Part shown: in pieces, positions 45,225-57,660 of the stretch | Layout of the letters: every line of letters starts with the position of its first letter | Numbering within the stretch: position 1 is the first letter of the stretch | Assembly: GCA_964016885.1 (NCBI GenBank) | Contig: OZ024740.1 | Coordinates: 301,673,286-301,737,285, forward strand | DNA length: 64,000 nucleotides | Source of the DNA: Eledone cirrhosa | Taxonomy: Eukaryota; Mollusca; Cephalopoda; Octopoda; Eledonidae | Direction of reading: 5' to 3' | Notes under the pieces: generated by a model | The model's database searches: none | The model's input: the letters and a program-made list of their open reading frames with translations, nothing else | What the model was told of the DNA's origin: nothing | Made by a program: the position numbers and the translations under genes

Positions 45225-47084
45225 TATATGCATGTGGGTATGTGCGAAATAAAACCATAAATAGTACTATAAAACGTAACTAGTGAAAAGAGAAATGTGT
45301 TAGAACGTGCATTAAAAAGAATCACATCTGTTTCTGACATTACATCCTGTGAAATATATGTTGATAAAAAGTGTATTATCTGTTCAAGTTAACCGACATT
45401 TGATCAAAACAGATTCAATAATTTAGAGAAAAGTATACACAAATATGTTATAACTTATAATACTTTGAACCTGTAGATTGCAGTATACTTTCAAAGTTAT
45501 TCAACGTTTTTAGACCATGTGTATAATATGTGAATATCGGTGTCAAAGACTAATATGGTAATTCTGAGGCTATTTCCCTATTGGCTGTTGTCGGTAAGTG
45601 TGTAGCACATGTTAGTTTTGAACGGCTTAATAAATGAAAAGTGGCAAGTGACGTATGAGTCGCAATGTTGTTTTTGTGTCAAATGAGGAACTAGTGATAT
45701 GTGTTTCACAATAAGACAACTGCATGAACAAACCCTCACATTCTACCACCGATGTGTTGATCTAAGTAAGGAATTTCATACTGTTAAGAAGAACGCCTTG
45801 TGTTTGGTTTTATTAAAGTTTGGATGACATCAAATGCTGTCATGATCTACAATGCTTTCCAAAACTATAATGAAGGAGTATGACGACCCTGACCTTGTCA
45901 TTCATACTGAATATGTATTGCAACTGACGAGTTCTGCATTTGAGTTCTGCATGTAATATCTATGGTATGTCTATGTCAAACTTGTGGTCACGTTGTGCAA
46001 CAACATAAAATATATGTGAAAGGAAATCTTCTTAAGTTTGTTGAATACTCCATATACATTGAGAGTGTAGTGATTATAGTTCGAACATTAGATTCAGGTA
46101 TATATCTAAGGATTCAAAAGGCCTCGGAATGTTTAGTTAGTTGAGAGGCTTGGGTTTCGTCACAGATACATATCAAGTATGATACAAAAGTATCTGATTA
46201 TATATCCTTTGTCTTATCCTCTTCGGAAATTTGGACATGTTATAAATAACACTTTAGATACCAGGAACTATTCAATTAAACATTCTTACACCATATTTTG
46301 AAAATAAATTGGAATTCATTCACTACTGACTCTGAAATTCTCCATATATCTGGCGTTTGAATAACTGTAGTGGTACCACTAAGCAAATGGTTTATGGGCA
46401 ACATTCTCGAGGAAAAGGAGAATAATATACGTCAAAGAAAATCTTCAATGTTGCATTGAAAGTAAACTTGCAAAATGTAGGAATTGATTCGAGAAACCCA
46501 AAACATTTAACAGTGAAATATTCTATTTACGCCGTTACAAACAACTTTTAATTCCCTATTATTCCTCCGCATTTCCGTTCAATTCATTTTCTTTTTTGAT
46601 TTGATAATTACCATTTTTTTTGTATTGTAGGAGAATGACATATTTAAGCATAAAATCATATTCTTTGAATCACAATATATGTCATAAAAATCTTAGATAT
46701 TTACGCATAACTAAATATATAGTATTTAGAAAACGTTTACTATTTTATAAATAAATTGTTCACTTGTAAATTAGTTAGGCTATTACAAATGCATTCACAC
46801 TCATGCACGTTGGTGCACAACGTTTTCCATAAACCCATCTTAGGCTCAATGTCATTTAGAATACTTCCATCTCTACTTGTTTTATATACAACACATAAGC
46901 GATTCTTACATTAAATACACAAGTATACTCTATACAATTTTATGTTGTGTAGGTTTTACTGTACGTAATTATTTAGATTTCTGCAAATGTACCCGCATAC
47001 ACAACACACACACATAAGAAAGTGAAAAAGAGATAGACACAGCTACATAGATATATATGAATATATATATGTGTGCATTGATTG

Positions 47085-47090
<6 letters not shown>
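45225..47090. other. No recognised feature
   Basis: AT-rich single-copy-looking sequence. The plus-strand frame 45962-46144 has no known motif. Confidence 0.5.

Positions 47091-47151
<61 letters not shown>
47090..47151. repeat. (TA)n microsatellite
   Basis: TA tract that ends where the SINE tail begins. Confidence 0.96.
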
Positions 47152-47156
<5 letters not shown>

Positions 47157-47338
47157 GTTTCTACTTTAGGCACAAGGCCAACAATTACCCAGTAGTTACT
47201 GGTACTTTATTTTATCGACCCCGTAAGGATGAAAGGCAAAGTTAACCTCGGCGGGATTTGAACTCAAACCGTAAAGGGACGTAACTATGCTAGAAAGCAT
47301 GGCGTCCAACACTCTACCGATACTACCAATTCACCGTA
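47152..47338 (-). mobile_element. Cephalopod tRNA-derived SINE (GCATGGCGTCC type), minus strand
   Basis: The minus strand shows ggtgaattggtagtatcgg, the B-box region GAGTTCAAATCCCGCC, and the tail to agaaacaattat, which merges with a TA tract. Full length and close to the copies at 29225 and 51958. Confidence 0.9.
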
Positions 47339-47930
47339 TAATAGGACCCCGATGGCTGAGCTCCGGTTCTTTCGACGGCTAGATCCGAACTAAGACATCA
47401 GTATTAGAACGGTGGAAATCTAGCTGAACTTAACAAAGGGTACAGTCCATATATAGGCATACATTCAAAACAATAAAACAAAAAAAAAAAACAGAAATAT
47501 CTAAGCAAAACATCGTAAAATGTTGTTGTTTTTCTTGTCTGTCGCGAAGAGTGGTCAATGGAATGTCGTGCATATAGTTAAATCCATTCATAGTGGCGGA
47601 GGGCTCAACATGCCTCAAGAACAACGGGGATGGAGTAAGAAGGCAGTCTGACCTGTGGATGGCAAGCCAGTCAGGCGTTCACTCACGGCATTAAGAGCAA
47701 ATTCTATACAATTATCTTTCATTTATAGAAAGTGTTAACTTCGATTCAAAATATGTGCTTATTGAAGTTAACACTTCAATAAGCATATCTTTTCAGTGTG
47801 TAACAATAAAACAATGTAGTAAGAAAGTTAAAGTTTAAGTTAACCCTAACCCTAACCCTACCTTAAGTATTGAGTACTCTGGTGCATTATAGTCCACCTG
47901 GTACCTTACCTCACCATTTTTGTTATATAT
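47338..47930 (+). mobile_element. Broken hairpin element (copy 4) with inserted sequence
   Basis: The left part (ataggaccccgatggctgag to about 47390) and the tail part (ccttaagtattgagtact from 47862 to 47928) of the hairpin family are separated by about 470 bp of other sequence. The right hairpin arm is missing. The inserted part contains a small palindrome (gtgttaacttc / gaagttaacac near 47732-47776) and a telomere-like run next to the tail. Confidence 0.6.
47839..47860 (+). repeat. Short interstitial telomere-like repeat
   Basis: Three consecutive CCCTAA-type units (taaccctaaccctaacccta), the metazoan telomere motif, at the junction with the hairpin-element tail. Three units is short enough to be chance or repair-derived. 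Confidence 0.6.
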
Positions 47931-48060
47931 ATATATATATATAATTGTTGTATTATTCTTTTATAATTATTGTCGCCTCCACTGATACTGACCACATCAT
48001 CTTCGCTCTTTAAATATGACACTGTTAATGACAACAGTAATATTTACGTACCTTTACAAT

Positions 48061-48311
48061 TGTTCTGTGGAATAGGAGGTTAATTATATGTCTAAACTTT
48101 GCTAGACCTCCAATGATTCCAAACGAAATTTGGAAGAAACGATTGTCAGCAATAAAATGTGTTAAACATAGTTTTGATTATTCTCTAATTTATATTCTGG
48201 CTCTGTAAAACATCTGATGTAATTACGTTGAGCTATTTTTCTTACTGGTAATCAGGTGGAAATTACTGACCTTTCCTGTTTATAATTATATATAGTGTAT
48301 ATATAAGTATG

Positions 48312-48349
<38 letters not shown>

Positions 48350-48355
48350 AAGAGA
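48061..48355 (+). mobile_element. Single copy of the hammerhead family seen at 28463-29215
   Basis: Matches the right arm and continuation of that element (aataggaggttaa... to tatatagtgtatatata), followed by an ATT repeat (48318-48352). There is no inverted partner, so the family exists both as monomers and as inverted pairs. Confidence 0.82.
48101..48151 (+). ncRNA. Hammerhead ribozyme derivative with perfect stem II
   Basis: Core CCAATGA (48110-48116; two changes from CTGATGA), stem II TTCCAAA/TTTGGAA (48117-48123 with 48129-48135, seven perfect pairs, loop CGAAA), GAAAC 48136-48140, GATT, GTC 48145-48147, AGCA. Stem III AC/GT. This copy has the best stem II of its family but a damaged first core strand. 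Confidence 0.58.
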
Positions 48356-48359
48356 GAGA

Positions 48360-48985
48360 GAGATAGAGTGAGGAAGAAAGAACAAAGAAATAAGCTGAGA
48401 AAGAAATTAAAGAGAGTGTGGGATAAACAGATTCAAAGTGACATATAATCTGATTTTATGGAACGAAATGATATTGAAAAATTAATTAATTTAATATATC
48501 CTAAAATATTTCTCACTAATTATTTGAATGAAATGAAAGTAGATTGATCATGAGTATGATATAAATAATTGTATATACGGAATAACTATTAAATTAACCA
48601 AGGTAGTGGTTATCTAGCACCTGTAGTTGGTTTAATACAATGAGGTACTGGAGGAATACAGAAAACATCTCAGAAAATGTGCGTGGCCTTTCAAGCGAAA
48701 AGGAAAAGCACTGTAAGGCGTATAAACATTAAGGATATATACCAAGGTCCACAGTTCTATTAATAAAATTGCCTTTATTATAACTTCGGCGAAAAGGATT
48801 TGCGGAATTTCTTCCATGATTTTATAACAGCAGTTTAAATTTAGCTATGTACAATGAAATTTCTTAACAATCAAATATATGATCGATTTAATCGACTTTT
48901 TCCCTTACAACACTATTAGCCTTTTGCCGGAATTGCGAACCGTAGAGAGCAGATTTTGGGGATAATGAATGTGACGAACACAATA
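48360..48985. other. No recognised feature
   Basis: A GA-rich start, then AT-rich sequence. No domain or repeat recognised. Confidence 0.45.
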
Positions 48986-48989
48986 ATGT

Positions 48990-49145
48990 GTGTTATTTAC
49001 TAACAGATCTCTACCTTCTGCGTTCAAATCCCGACAATATTAACATTGCTCTTGAGCATTCGAGAGTCGATATAAAAATTCCTTGTTGAGTATAGCGGTC
49101 GATATAATCTAATCAGATTCTTCTAAATATGACTGTCCTTGTGAA
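48990..49145 (+). mobile_element. Decayed tRNA-derived SINE of a second cephalopod subtype
   Basis: The sequence tctgcgttcaaatcccgac (B-box region), then a weak ggtcgatataatct segment and tgtccttgtg at the end, follows the order of the octopus SINE type that has a 'ggtcgatgtaatcgac' body. It is heavily mutated. Confidence 0.45.
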
Positions 49146-49149
49146 TAAA

Positions 49150-51120
49150 TAAGAAATCAAAGGACCGGTAAATTACACGGTGTATAGCTACTTCAGCTGA
49201 ACAAGAGCGGGAATGAGTTAACGAGAAGGCGGCCAATCTCACCTAGAAATGGACATAGGATATGTTTTCCCTTATATATCGAGCAGAAATAAAAAAAAAA
49301 TACCTACTTAATTTCAGTCAACTATTACCACCGGACTGTCTTACCTTGTCACAGTTTACGTCTGGTCGGAATTGAAATCTGTTGTTTCACCTCTTGTCGA
49401 ATGGACGGTATTCACAGCCGATAAATTGCCGTCAATACCTTGCGGCTGACGATATGTAGTATCCTTGCTGTTGAACCGGTGGTTTGTCATTAGTGAAAAG
49501 TGTGTTTAACCGTTTCATTTCTTTGTTAGCGCTGATGTCCTGGGTCAAACAAAGTCGAGAGAGAAAGTGAGAGAAATCTTGGCAATTGGAATTCGGCAAG
49601 TACTTACAGCACTAGATCAGTCTGACAAAGCGGTCGATGAAAATTCCGATTTGGTGTTCTATAGAGGATCAGTTGCAGGTAAATTGACGTAGATCCCGGA
49701 GAGATTCTAGGTACCGATGAAAGTCAGCTAGATTTGATGTTGTCCTCTTCGTGTGTTAACTTAGTGCTTCTTGTCTGAATAGAAGAGAGGTACCCCAGAG
49801 CTACATTGCTTCAAACACCAGATCTTCAAAAGCCACTAAAGTTGCAACAACCACAGTGACACCAACCCTGAAGCACGAGAGACATAATTAGCAAAAACAA
49901 CAACTGCAACAATAGCAGCACCGACATCAGCCTCACTGAAACACCAACTAAACCACCCACAACAGCAATAGAAACATCAACAAAACCCCCAACAGCATGA
50001 TGAAAAACAACTAACAAGATTTGAAACACTCAAGGGATCTCTTAACTAAGCAATTCAATTCCCTCTCCCGCTCTACGCCTCCTTCCTTTTCACTCACTCT
50101 CTCTCACTCTCTCTCTATTTCTCCGTCTCCTCTAAATACAATCTCGCGTATACATTCCCAACAATAACTGAGACGAGTTCTGCAGACACATATCGAAAGG
50201 GAGATAAGGCGATACACTGAATCCCTAACAACGAATTAGAAACACATAAAAATTACATCTTGTATCACTCTAACCCATACGCCACAGATCATAGCAAAAT
50301 GAATCTACAACAAATACAGATACATCTACAACAACACTAACACAATAACCCTCAGCATAACTACCACTACCACCACCTGCACAACTAACCCAACTAGAAT
50401 CCCAACTACGCACAAAAAGAAAACGCACACAACAACTCTGTATCACATAGTCAACAAACCTACCTAGGGCCAACGAATAAATGATGAGTATATTGAGAAA
50501 GATTGTGCTTCTATCCTAAGTGAAGGGCAAATTATATTCTGGAAGTGGCCTGACGATCACTGCACGCTACACAATGAGTTATGTTACCGGCGCAAAAATC
50601 AATCTCTGCATTTCATATAAAGACTAGAGGAGGATATGATGACTGATGCCCTTGATCACTGGTGACGACAATGACTATCTTATCGTTTTTATTTTATAGA
50701 GAGTATTCCTTCAACTAAGTGGCTATACTTATGGTGTGCTGCCATTCCTATTCATGGTAAACTCTGTAATCATGGCCAAATTAGAGCCATCAGAAAACAA
50801 ACCGGTTAGAGTGGTGCGCAGATTAACGAAACCATCTGTTGTGCATTATTTCAATGTCAGAGAACTATTACTATTTGAGAAATGCCTTCGAAGAATATTG
50901 ATCTCTTTCCCGAATGAATAGTGAATAACACAGCAAGCCATCATGTGAGCAATCAGAATTAGATAAGGGAAACTACCTACAATGGCTACGCAAATATATT
51001 AATACTGGTTGCCAAAGTTTTATCTTTGCAATTGTTGGTGATATGTATGCATTGATATTCTGCAGATAAGATCAGAGGTGTTTCTACATTAGACCTATGC
51101 TTTTGATTTCTTATATGAAT
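49150..51120. other. No recognised gene; CA-rich imperfect zones
   Basis: Two zones of imperfect CAA/ACC-rich sequence (about 49840-50030 and 50280-50460) give Val/Leu-rich minus-strand frames that are compositional. A CT tract lies at 50095-50120. Nothing else identified. Confidence 0.45.
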
Positions 51121-51129
51121 TCACTTTGG

Positions 51130-51440
51130 CACCTAGTCTTCTGCTGACTCATTCGGCGTCTCAGCCATCGGCCTGACACACGTATCCGCGGAATCCCTCT
51201 CCTAAAGGCTGACACGATGGTCTTCCACAAACCATCGGTAGCCTGCCGGAGAGTACGGTATCAAACATTGTGGTCAGCACGGTCGTTGGTCTTAGCAAGC
51301 CTCCGTGGAGTTTGTTGGGGGCCCCAGAGTTTTGACGGCCAGAAGACAATTCTCCGTAGATTAGGATCTTTGTCAAGCGATGGTCTGTCATTCAGTGCAG
51401 CTGTCTTCATAAAAATGACCTCGATAATTTTAGTCTTACC
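51130..51440 (-). pseudogene. Degenerate LINE ORF2 C-terminal remnant
   Basis: The minus strand reads HRLTKILIYGELSSGRQNSGAPNKL, the post-RT motif (RLPK-x-ilYGEL-x-GkR-x-GaP-x-KR) also seen at 11160-11230. Beyond it the similarity decays and stops appear. Belongs to the same broad LINE class as the finger-bearing copy, but a different lineage. Confidence 0.55.
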
Positions 51441-51483
51441 TAAAATATATAAACACATATAAATATATATATATATACATACA

Positions 51484-51640
51484 TATGTATGTGTGTGTGT
51501 GTGTGTGTTTGTGCGTCCGTGTGTGTGTGTGTGTATATGTATATATATTATTGTGTGTATGTGTGTATATATGTGAGTGTGTACGTGTATGTAAGCATGA
51601 ATGAAAGCGTGTGTATGCAAGTGTGTGTGTGTAGGGATGT
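51484..51640. repeat. (TG)n/(TATG)n degenerate microsatellite
   Basis: Interrupted TG/TATG repeat. Its frames are artefacts. Confidence 0.92.
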
Positions 51641-51812
51641 TTTCACTGTACAGGAGTGCGGTATGCTCTCATATGCTCCTCATTATCCAATACATATCAA
51701 TTTGCTTGTCAAGCCATTCATCCATAAATTGTGAGGATTCTCCCACGATATCTCTAGTTCTGTGCAGGTTTTAATGTGTTGGTGTGTTCTGTGATAGCTA
51801 TTATGTGTCATT

Positions 51813-51957
51813 AGTTACGTACCTTTACGATTTGAGTTCAAATCCCGCCAAGGTTGACTTTGCCTTTCATCCTTACGGGGTCGATAAATAAAGTACCAGT
51901 AATGTACTGAGTTATTGCTGGCCTTGTGCCTAAAGTAGAGACAATTATATTATTTTC
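51813..51957 (+). mobile_element. Cephalopod SINE, 5'-truncated
   Basis: Starts within the tRNA-like head (agttacgtacctttacga), carries the B-box region GAGTTCAAATCCCGCC and the full tail, ending acaattatattattttc. Confidence 0.88.
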
Positions 51958-52152
51958 GGTGGATTGGCAGTATCGGTAAAGGGTCGGACGCCATGCTTTG
52001 CAGCACAGTTACGTCCCTTTACGGATTGAGTTCACATCCCGCTGAGATTAACGTTGCCTTTCATCCTGACGGGGTCGATAAAATAAAGTATCAGTAATTC
52101 ACTGGTATAATTGCTGGCCTTGTGCCAAAATTAGAAACAATTATATTATTTT
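51958..52152 (+). mobile_element. Full-length cephalopod SINE inserted at the tail of another
   Basis: Complete head (ggtggattggcagtatcgg), GAGTTCACATCCCGC, body and tail. It is followed at 52136-52152 by the same acaattatattattttc that ends the preceding SINE (51941-51957), so that string is a target-site duplication. Part of it (acaatta) belongs to the SINE tail itself. Confidence 0.9.
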
Positions 52153-52159
52153 CCTGTTC

Positions 52160-54240
52160 CCTGATCTATAGCGTTTTTCTTTATTTTACTACATATGTTT
52201 GCTCCATATTACATCCCTTTATACTCTTATTCCAGTTGATGATTATATGTTCTGTTTTGTGTTTCTTGGATAGGTTCTCGAGCATTTATAAGATCTGAGA
52301 GAAAAAATAACGACAGCAAACAAAAGATTAATTATTATATAATATCGCCAGAGGCATAGTTTCTTTAACGGGGAAGAAGTATTGGCTTGATATGTGGCCA
52401 TTTTAATTAACCATGCATTGATGTAAGAGCACATTTATCACTGCCCATTATTTCAGCATATTGCGAATGTTTTGATAAATGAAAAATATATCAAGCAGAA
52501 AATATTGATTTTCTTTGATAATTATTGATGATGTGTGCTTGAATAGTTATAGTTTTTAATTATTTCCAATTCGATTTCCACCTCATTGGTCAAATGCATT
52601 GCTTTATGTATTGATATTTATATGTCTGCGTATTGGGTATATGTGTGTGCAAAGGAGTCTTTTCTTCTTGTGGTTCAGAGTTTGCAAGTGTGTAAAATGT
52701 TCACATATATACATATACGGCTAGTGAATGCAAGACATATTAAATCAAGAAATGATTGTGATTAAAACCGATAAACCTGATAAGTTCAAGAGACATCAAT
52801 TGTCATAGACATAATTAAGAAGAGAATTTGATTAGGGGAATAATTCAAATGGACCAAAAATATGAATTTGGATAATTAATTACAGGAATGCTGCACAGAA
52901 TCGCGTATTCAGAAAAAGAAATTCAATTGATGTTTCCCTCTCGAAAGAAAATATACATGTACATTACATCGTTATTGAAAAGTGTGCAAGATTATTTCAA
53001 GATACCGAGACATCTCGAAACTTAATTACATACATATGAAAAAGACTGTTTGATCTCTGTAATCGACCAAGGGACAAAGATGTATATGTTTAGTTTTATG
53101 GCTATAAAGTATCTTCGAAATTAGGTTGCGAACAATTTTCAGCGCATATAATATTATAATTTGAAATATAGCCATATATGTAGCTAACTCAAATGGGCTA
53201 TCTGCATAAATGTGATTACGACGCGATATAATGAAAATTGAACTCAAATAACTTTATTGCAAAATGGTGCAGAAATTGTTAGTGATGCTTCAAATAAAGG
53301 TAGACAATTGCAAGATTTTAGCAACTACTTTCTGAAATCTTAATGTGCTCACGAGAAAGAATGTTTGATCTGCGTTTTCATCAAGTGAGTAGTAGGCACA
53401 TGTTGCCATTTTCTAGGCTATATCTGCTAAACCTATTCTAACCAAACAAATTAAAATGTGGCATATAATGTAAACATGTGACAAATATCACAATTAGTTT
53501 CCGTCCAAAAACAATTGCATAATTGAGATTTAAATTAGCAAAGCGATATTGCATAATATTGTCAGTGATTAAAATTCTGATAGTTAGGTTAAGTGGTGAC
53601 GTCTTATGTCTTAGAATATTATCGATAATAATTTAAGCTTTGATATCATGCGCATTATTTTCCATTTTATCAGATGTTTATGTATCCGCCTGCCCTACTT
53701 TTAGTATTCATTTCATTGCTGTAGTTCTCTTCACGTTTGATATATCTATATTCGTAGAGGAATAGCTGAATAGCTGAGACTATTTTTTCATTGTATTTTT
53801 GTTAATACTTATATATATAGCCACGGTCTATTAGTATATTCCAATATTAGTTGTTAATTAGTATTTAAATTATTTCGTAGATAACTTTCTCTAGTAAACA
53901 AATGTAAATGATATAAATAGACTGGTAACATTTAGATTTCCTAACACAGAGGACATTCATTGTTTCCTGTAACTATACATATTTATTTTTGTCGTATGTG
54001 TACATATAAACAATCTATTCCTCAAAATGGGTGATTACATCCCAAAATTCTATAATGTTTGTGTTGCTCTGTATGGTGGGCTTTAGTTTGGAATTGTTTG
54101 ATTCTTTATCTTCCTATAGATGTAGTGTATATTATAGGTTTGTGTTTTCCTATGAATTTATTTTAGTTGTAGCAATATAGAGAGTTACGAATATCTGCCC
54201 TAGGCGAGTACCGAGGTCTACTCCGATTTTTGTTATATAA
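52160..54240. other. AT-rich stretch, no recognised element
   Basis: No long microsatellites, SINE, LINE or PLE similarity, like 21.8-26.3 kb. No coding signal. Confidence 0.5.
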
Positions 54241-54248
54241 ATTATAGA

Positions 54249-54300
54249 TTGGTTATATATATATATATATAACCAATTGATTGGTTATATATATACACAC
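54249..54300. repeat. Small TA palindrome
   Basis: attggttatata / tatataaccaat around a TA core, followed by a second ttggttatatata. Confidence 0.8.
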
Positions 54301-54344
54301 AATCACCAATAACAAAGAAACATTTGCACAATTGCAATTGAGTA

Positions 54345-54870
54345 GAATTTCATCATTAATATTCGGAAAACTCAGATTATACTTATTGTATTCAGCCATG
54401 TATAGCAATCAACTATTTTTTACTCATTTTAATATGGCAGAGCCGGCCATTAATCGATAGTATGCATGCAACTGACTGGCCTATCTGCTGATATGCAAAT
54501 ATGGCTGATCAGTGGGTCTGTTAATATGACGACTTGACTGATCAGACAGTCTGCTAATATGCAAATCAGGCCGATCAGTCATTATATATTTTTTTAAATA
54601 TCTATATTTTTTCACTAGGTCTGACAGTTGGCAAGTAAGCGGTATAGTGTACTAATGAAGCGAAATCATCAAGAAGCATTAGTGTCTGCAGTTCTGTTTA
54701 CATGCCAACACAAGAGCAATATTGATGGGTTCATTCTAATGACATGGCTTAAAGAGGATGTTTGTATAATTGCAAACGAATCGAATATTATTGTTAATAT
54801 TCGAAAAACTCAGATTACTTTTATTGTATTCAGCCTTGTAGATAAACTATTTCTTAATTGTCATATTATC
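54345..54870 (+). repeat. Diverged direct repeat pair with octamer-bearing interior
   Basis: The segment attcgRaaaactcagatta plus tattgtattcagcc occurs at about 54361-54405 and 54796-54835. Between them, a ctgatcagt/atatgcaaat motif of about 65 bp is imperfectly repeated, with two ATGCAAAT octamers (54493-54500, 54559-54566). A frame at 54628-54897 covers the second copy but has no recognisable domain. Confidence 0.55.
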
Positions 54871-55067
54871 AGCGATAACTCAAAAAGAGTTTTATGATAT
54901 TTCGTGGATAACATCCATAACACCTCTACTTTAAACGATGGCCATTTTCAGAATTCTTAAGTGTAAACTTAAATTTGGATTATTAAGCACATTCCATATA
55001 TACAATTACAGACTGAATAAAAAAAAACGCATTTAGGTTTTACTTCATAATAAGTTTCTCTTAATAT

Positions 55068-55110
55068 GCATATATATATATATATATAAAACATATGTGC
55101 GCGGTCACAA

Positions 55111-55206
<96 letters not shown>

Positions 55207-55208
55207 TA

Positions 55209-55255
<47 letters not shown>
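55068..55255. repeat. (CA)n/(TA)n microsatellite
   Basis: CA 55108-55142, TA tracts to about 55251, then GT-rich. Frames are artefacts. Confidence 0.96.
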
Positions 55256-55794
55256 CGTGTGTGTGTATATATGTGTGTATATATATACATGTATATATGT
55301 GTGAGTGTTTGTGTGATGTGGTGTCAGTGAAACACATCAGTGAGATTAGGATGAAGAGAAAAAGGGAGGTGGAGAGGAAGAGGTAGAGTATGCGTGTCTG
55401 TGAAAAAGAGAATCATATGGGATAAATATTTGAAGGATTGATTACATGTGAAAACGAAAGTCAAACAAAAAAATATAGACTACATTTACGCAAATGAATT
55501 AAAATAAACATTTACACTTGATAATTATTTTTATGCTGAGAACCGCAATATTTAGAAATTTCAGAAAAGAAATATTTAAGCACAGTATGTAGATCGCGTT
55601 AGAGGAAATTACACTTTTCCATGCATGTAAATTATATATTTGCGTTAGTAGAGCAGCATATGGAATTCACGTGTATATGGCAAGACTCCAAATAACCTCG
55701 CCAATAAAAAAGGTTGCGATCAATATACCACTGTATATATATATTTATATATTAATTCAAAATATTAACAAACTAGATATTCTTGTGATCAAGT

Positions 55795-55862
55795 ATATTT
55801 TATTATACATATATCAGAGGTACTGAGTTAAGTTCAACAGTACGTCTTCATCAGATAAAATA
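55795..55862 (-). ncRNA. Hammerhead derivative, left arm of 55.7-kb foldback
   Basis: Minus strand: stem I ATTTTAT, CTGATGA (55854-55848), stem II GTACTG/CAGTAC, GATAT (55815-55811) where GAAAT is expected, loop ATGT, ATA (55806-55804), ATAAAAT. A single A-to-T change in the second core strand distinguishes it from the right arm; it is probably inactive. Confidence 0.62.
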
Positions 55863-56151
55863 AGATGATGCATGACATACCCTGACATAGTAGATGGTTA
55901 AGATTCAGTCTTCGTAGTGAGTAATATATGACAAAACTCAATATTTATAGACCTTAATATTGAGATCATGAGAAAAATATATAATACATACAATAGAGAG
56001 GGTGCGTTTTTTAAAGCTGTCTCACACGCACCCTCTCTATTATATGTATTATATATTTTTCTCATGATCTCAACATTAAGGTCTATAAATATTGAGTTTT
56101 GTCATATATTACTCACTACGAAGACTGAATCTTAACCATCTACTATGTCAT

Positions 56152-56216
56152 CTTTTATCTGATGAGGACGTACTGTTGAACTTAACTCAGTACCTCTGAA
56201 ATATGTATAATAAAAT
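56152..56216 (+). ncRNA. Hammerhead ribozyme, right arm of 55.7-kb foldback (intact core)
   Basis: Stem I TTTTAT (56153-56158) pairs perfectly with ATAAAA (56210-56215). CTGATGA 56159-56165. Stem II GGACGTACTG pairs with CAGTACCTCT (one C-C mismatch, one G-U) around an 11-12 nt loop; GAAAT 56198-56202; stem III AT/AT with loop ATGT; cleavage triplet ATA ends at 56209. All conserved positions are present. This is one of the best ribozyme candidates in the window. Confidence 0.78.
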
Positions 56217-56370
56217 ATACTTGATCACAAGAATATCAATTTTGTTAATATTTTGAATTAATATTAATAACTCTGGAAAACCAAACTTGTTGGATGCTTC
56301 CAATCTATTGTAAAACTCATTCTTTCATTTATTCATTATTTCATTTATTCATTGAACCTTGTTTAACTTT

Positions 56371-56371
<1 letters not shown>

Positions 56372-56464
<93 letters not shown>

Positions 56465-56479
56465 GAGAGAGAAAGAAAC

Positions 56480-56516
<37 letters not shown>

Positions 56517-56530
56517 GAAAGAGAGAGTGA
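56372..56530. repeat. (TA)n(GA)n(GATA)n microsatellite
   Basis: TA to 56428, GA to about 56475, GATA repeats 56482-56515. Confidence 0.96.
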
Positions 56531-56712
56531 GAGAGAGATGAGATTGATTAATGTAAAGTCTTTTACTAGACTAAAAAGAAACAAGGTAAGGCTTGATATT
56601 TGCCACAACCTTATACACTCCACAGCTCAACATATATATATATATATATGGAGGGTGAGGGGGTCTTCAGGATGTCCGAAGATAAAAGACCATGGAAAAC
56701 AATGTTCAATCT

Positions 56713-56938
<226 letters not shown>

Positions 56939-56941
56939 ATA

Positions 56942-57240
56942 TAATGGAAAAATTTGAACAGGAACAAAACAGAGGGGCAATACAACGAATGTTTATTAAT
57001 TTCACGCTCTGGAGAGTGGGGTGTTGGTGGGGAACGACGTTTCGGGCATAAGCCCTTCCTCAGGTGAGCAGTGTGTGGGAACAGAGTTCAAAGGGTGTGT
57101 AGGGGAGTGGTGGAGAGACATATAGCGAAAGGAATCGGTGCGAATGAAATTAAAAATAAAAATAAAAATAAAGCATGATCAAAATACAAGGAATGAAATA
57201 AATTTAAATATAAAAGCATAGGATATATATATATATTATT
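56942..57240 (-). mobile_element. PLE-terminus-like repeat with degenerate hammerhead
   Basis: After a TA tract, on the minus strand: CTGAGGA (57063-57057), hairpin GGGC-TTAT-GCCC, GAAAC (57043-57039), GTC, GTT. An extra A precedes stem II, and stem I is not evident. Similar CTGAGGA...GCCCGAAACG strings are common at the ends of PLE-like repeats (recollection, not searched). A TA tract near 57225 closes the region. Confidence 0.42.
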
Positions 57241-57660
57241 TGCTAACATAGTGAACTGATTTTGTTCCTGTGATATTTTAAAATAATTATTAAACATTTC
57301 ATATATTTTAGTTTCCATTTAAGTGTATCAAAATATTTGGTATCGTAATTTAATTCCATTATTTTCAGCATTTTAAATAATCACACTACATTTCGTTTAT
57401 TCCGAAAACAAATTATCATGATTACGTACAATATCAAAAACCTATTTATTAGTAGTTTTTCTGAAAACGTGAGGTTTGATGTTACAATTCATTCTACGAT
57501 CAATTAAAATGTGAGTAAGCATCTTTTTAACAGAATACTTTCAAGTTAAATACTATTATGAGATTTTTTAGGACTAATTAATACACTTAATCATCATTTT
57601 TTGTTCCATCTATCAGTTATTATGCTGGTTTTCCATCTTGGAGAACTCTTACCATTATTG

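Larger units (their letters stand above)
55738..56270. mobile_element. ~530-bp foldback with inverted hammerhead pair
   Basis: Arms of about 240-260 bp are inverted around aaagctgtctca (near 56015). Ends read tattaattcaaaatatta and taatattttgaattaata. Arm identity is high, with one ~20-bp difference near 55865-55890. Each arm carries a hammerhead: minus strand in the left, plus strand in the right. No ORF. Confidence 0.88.
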
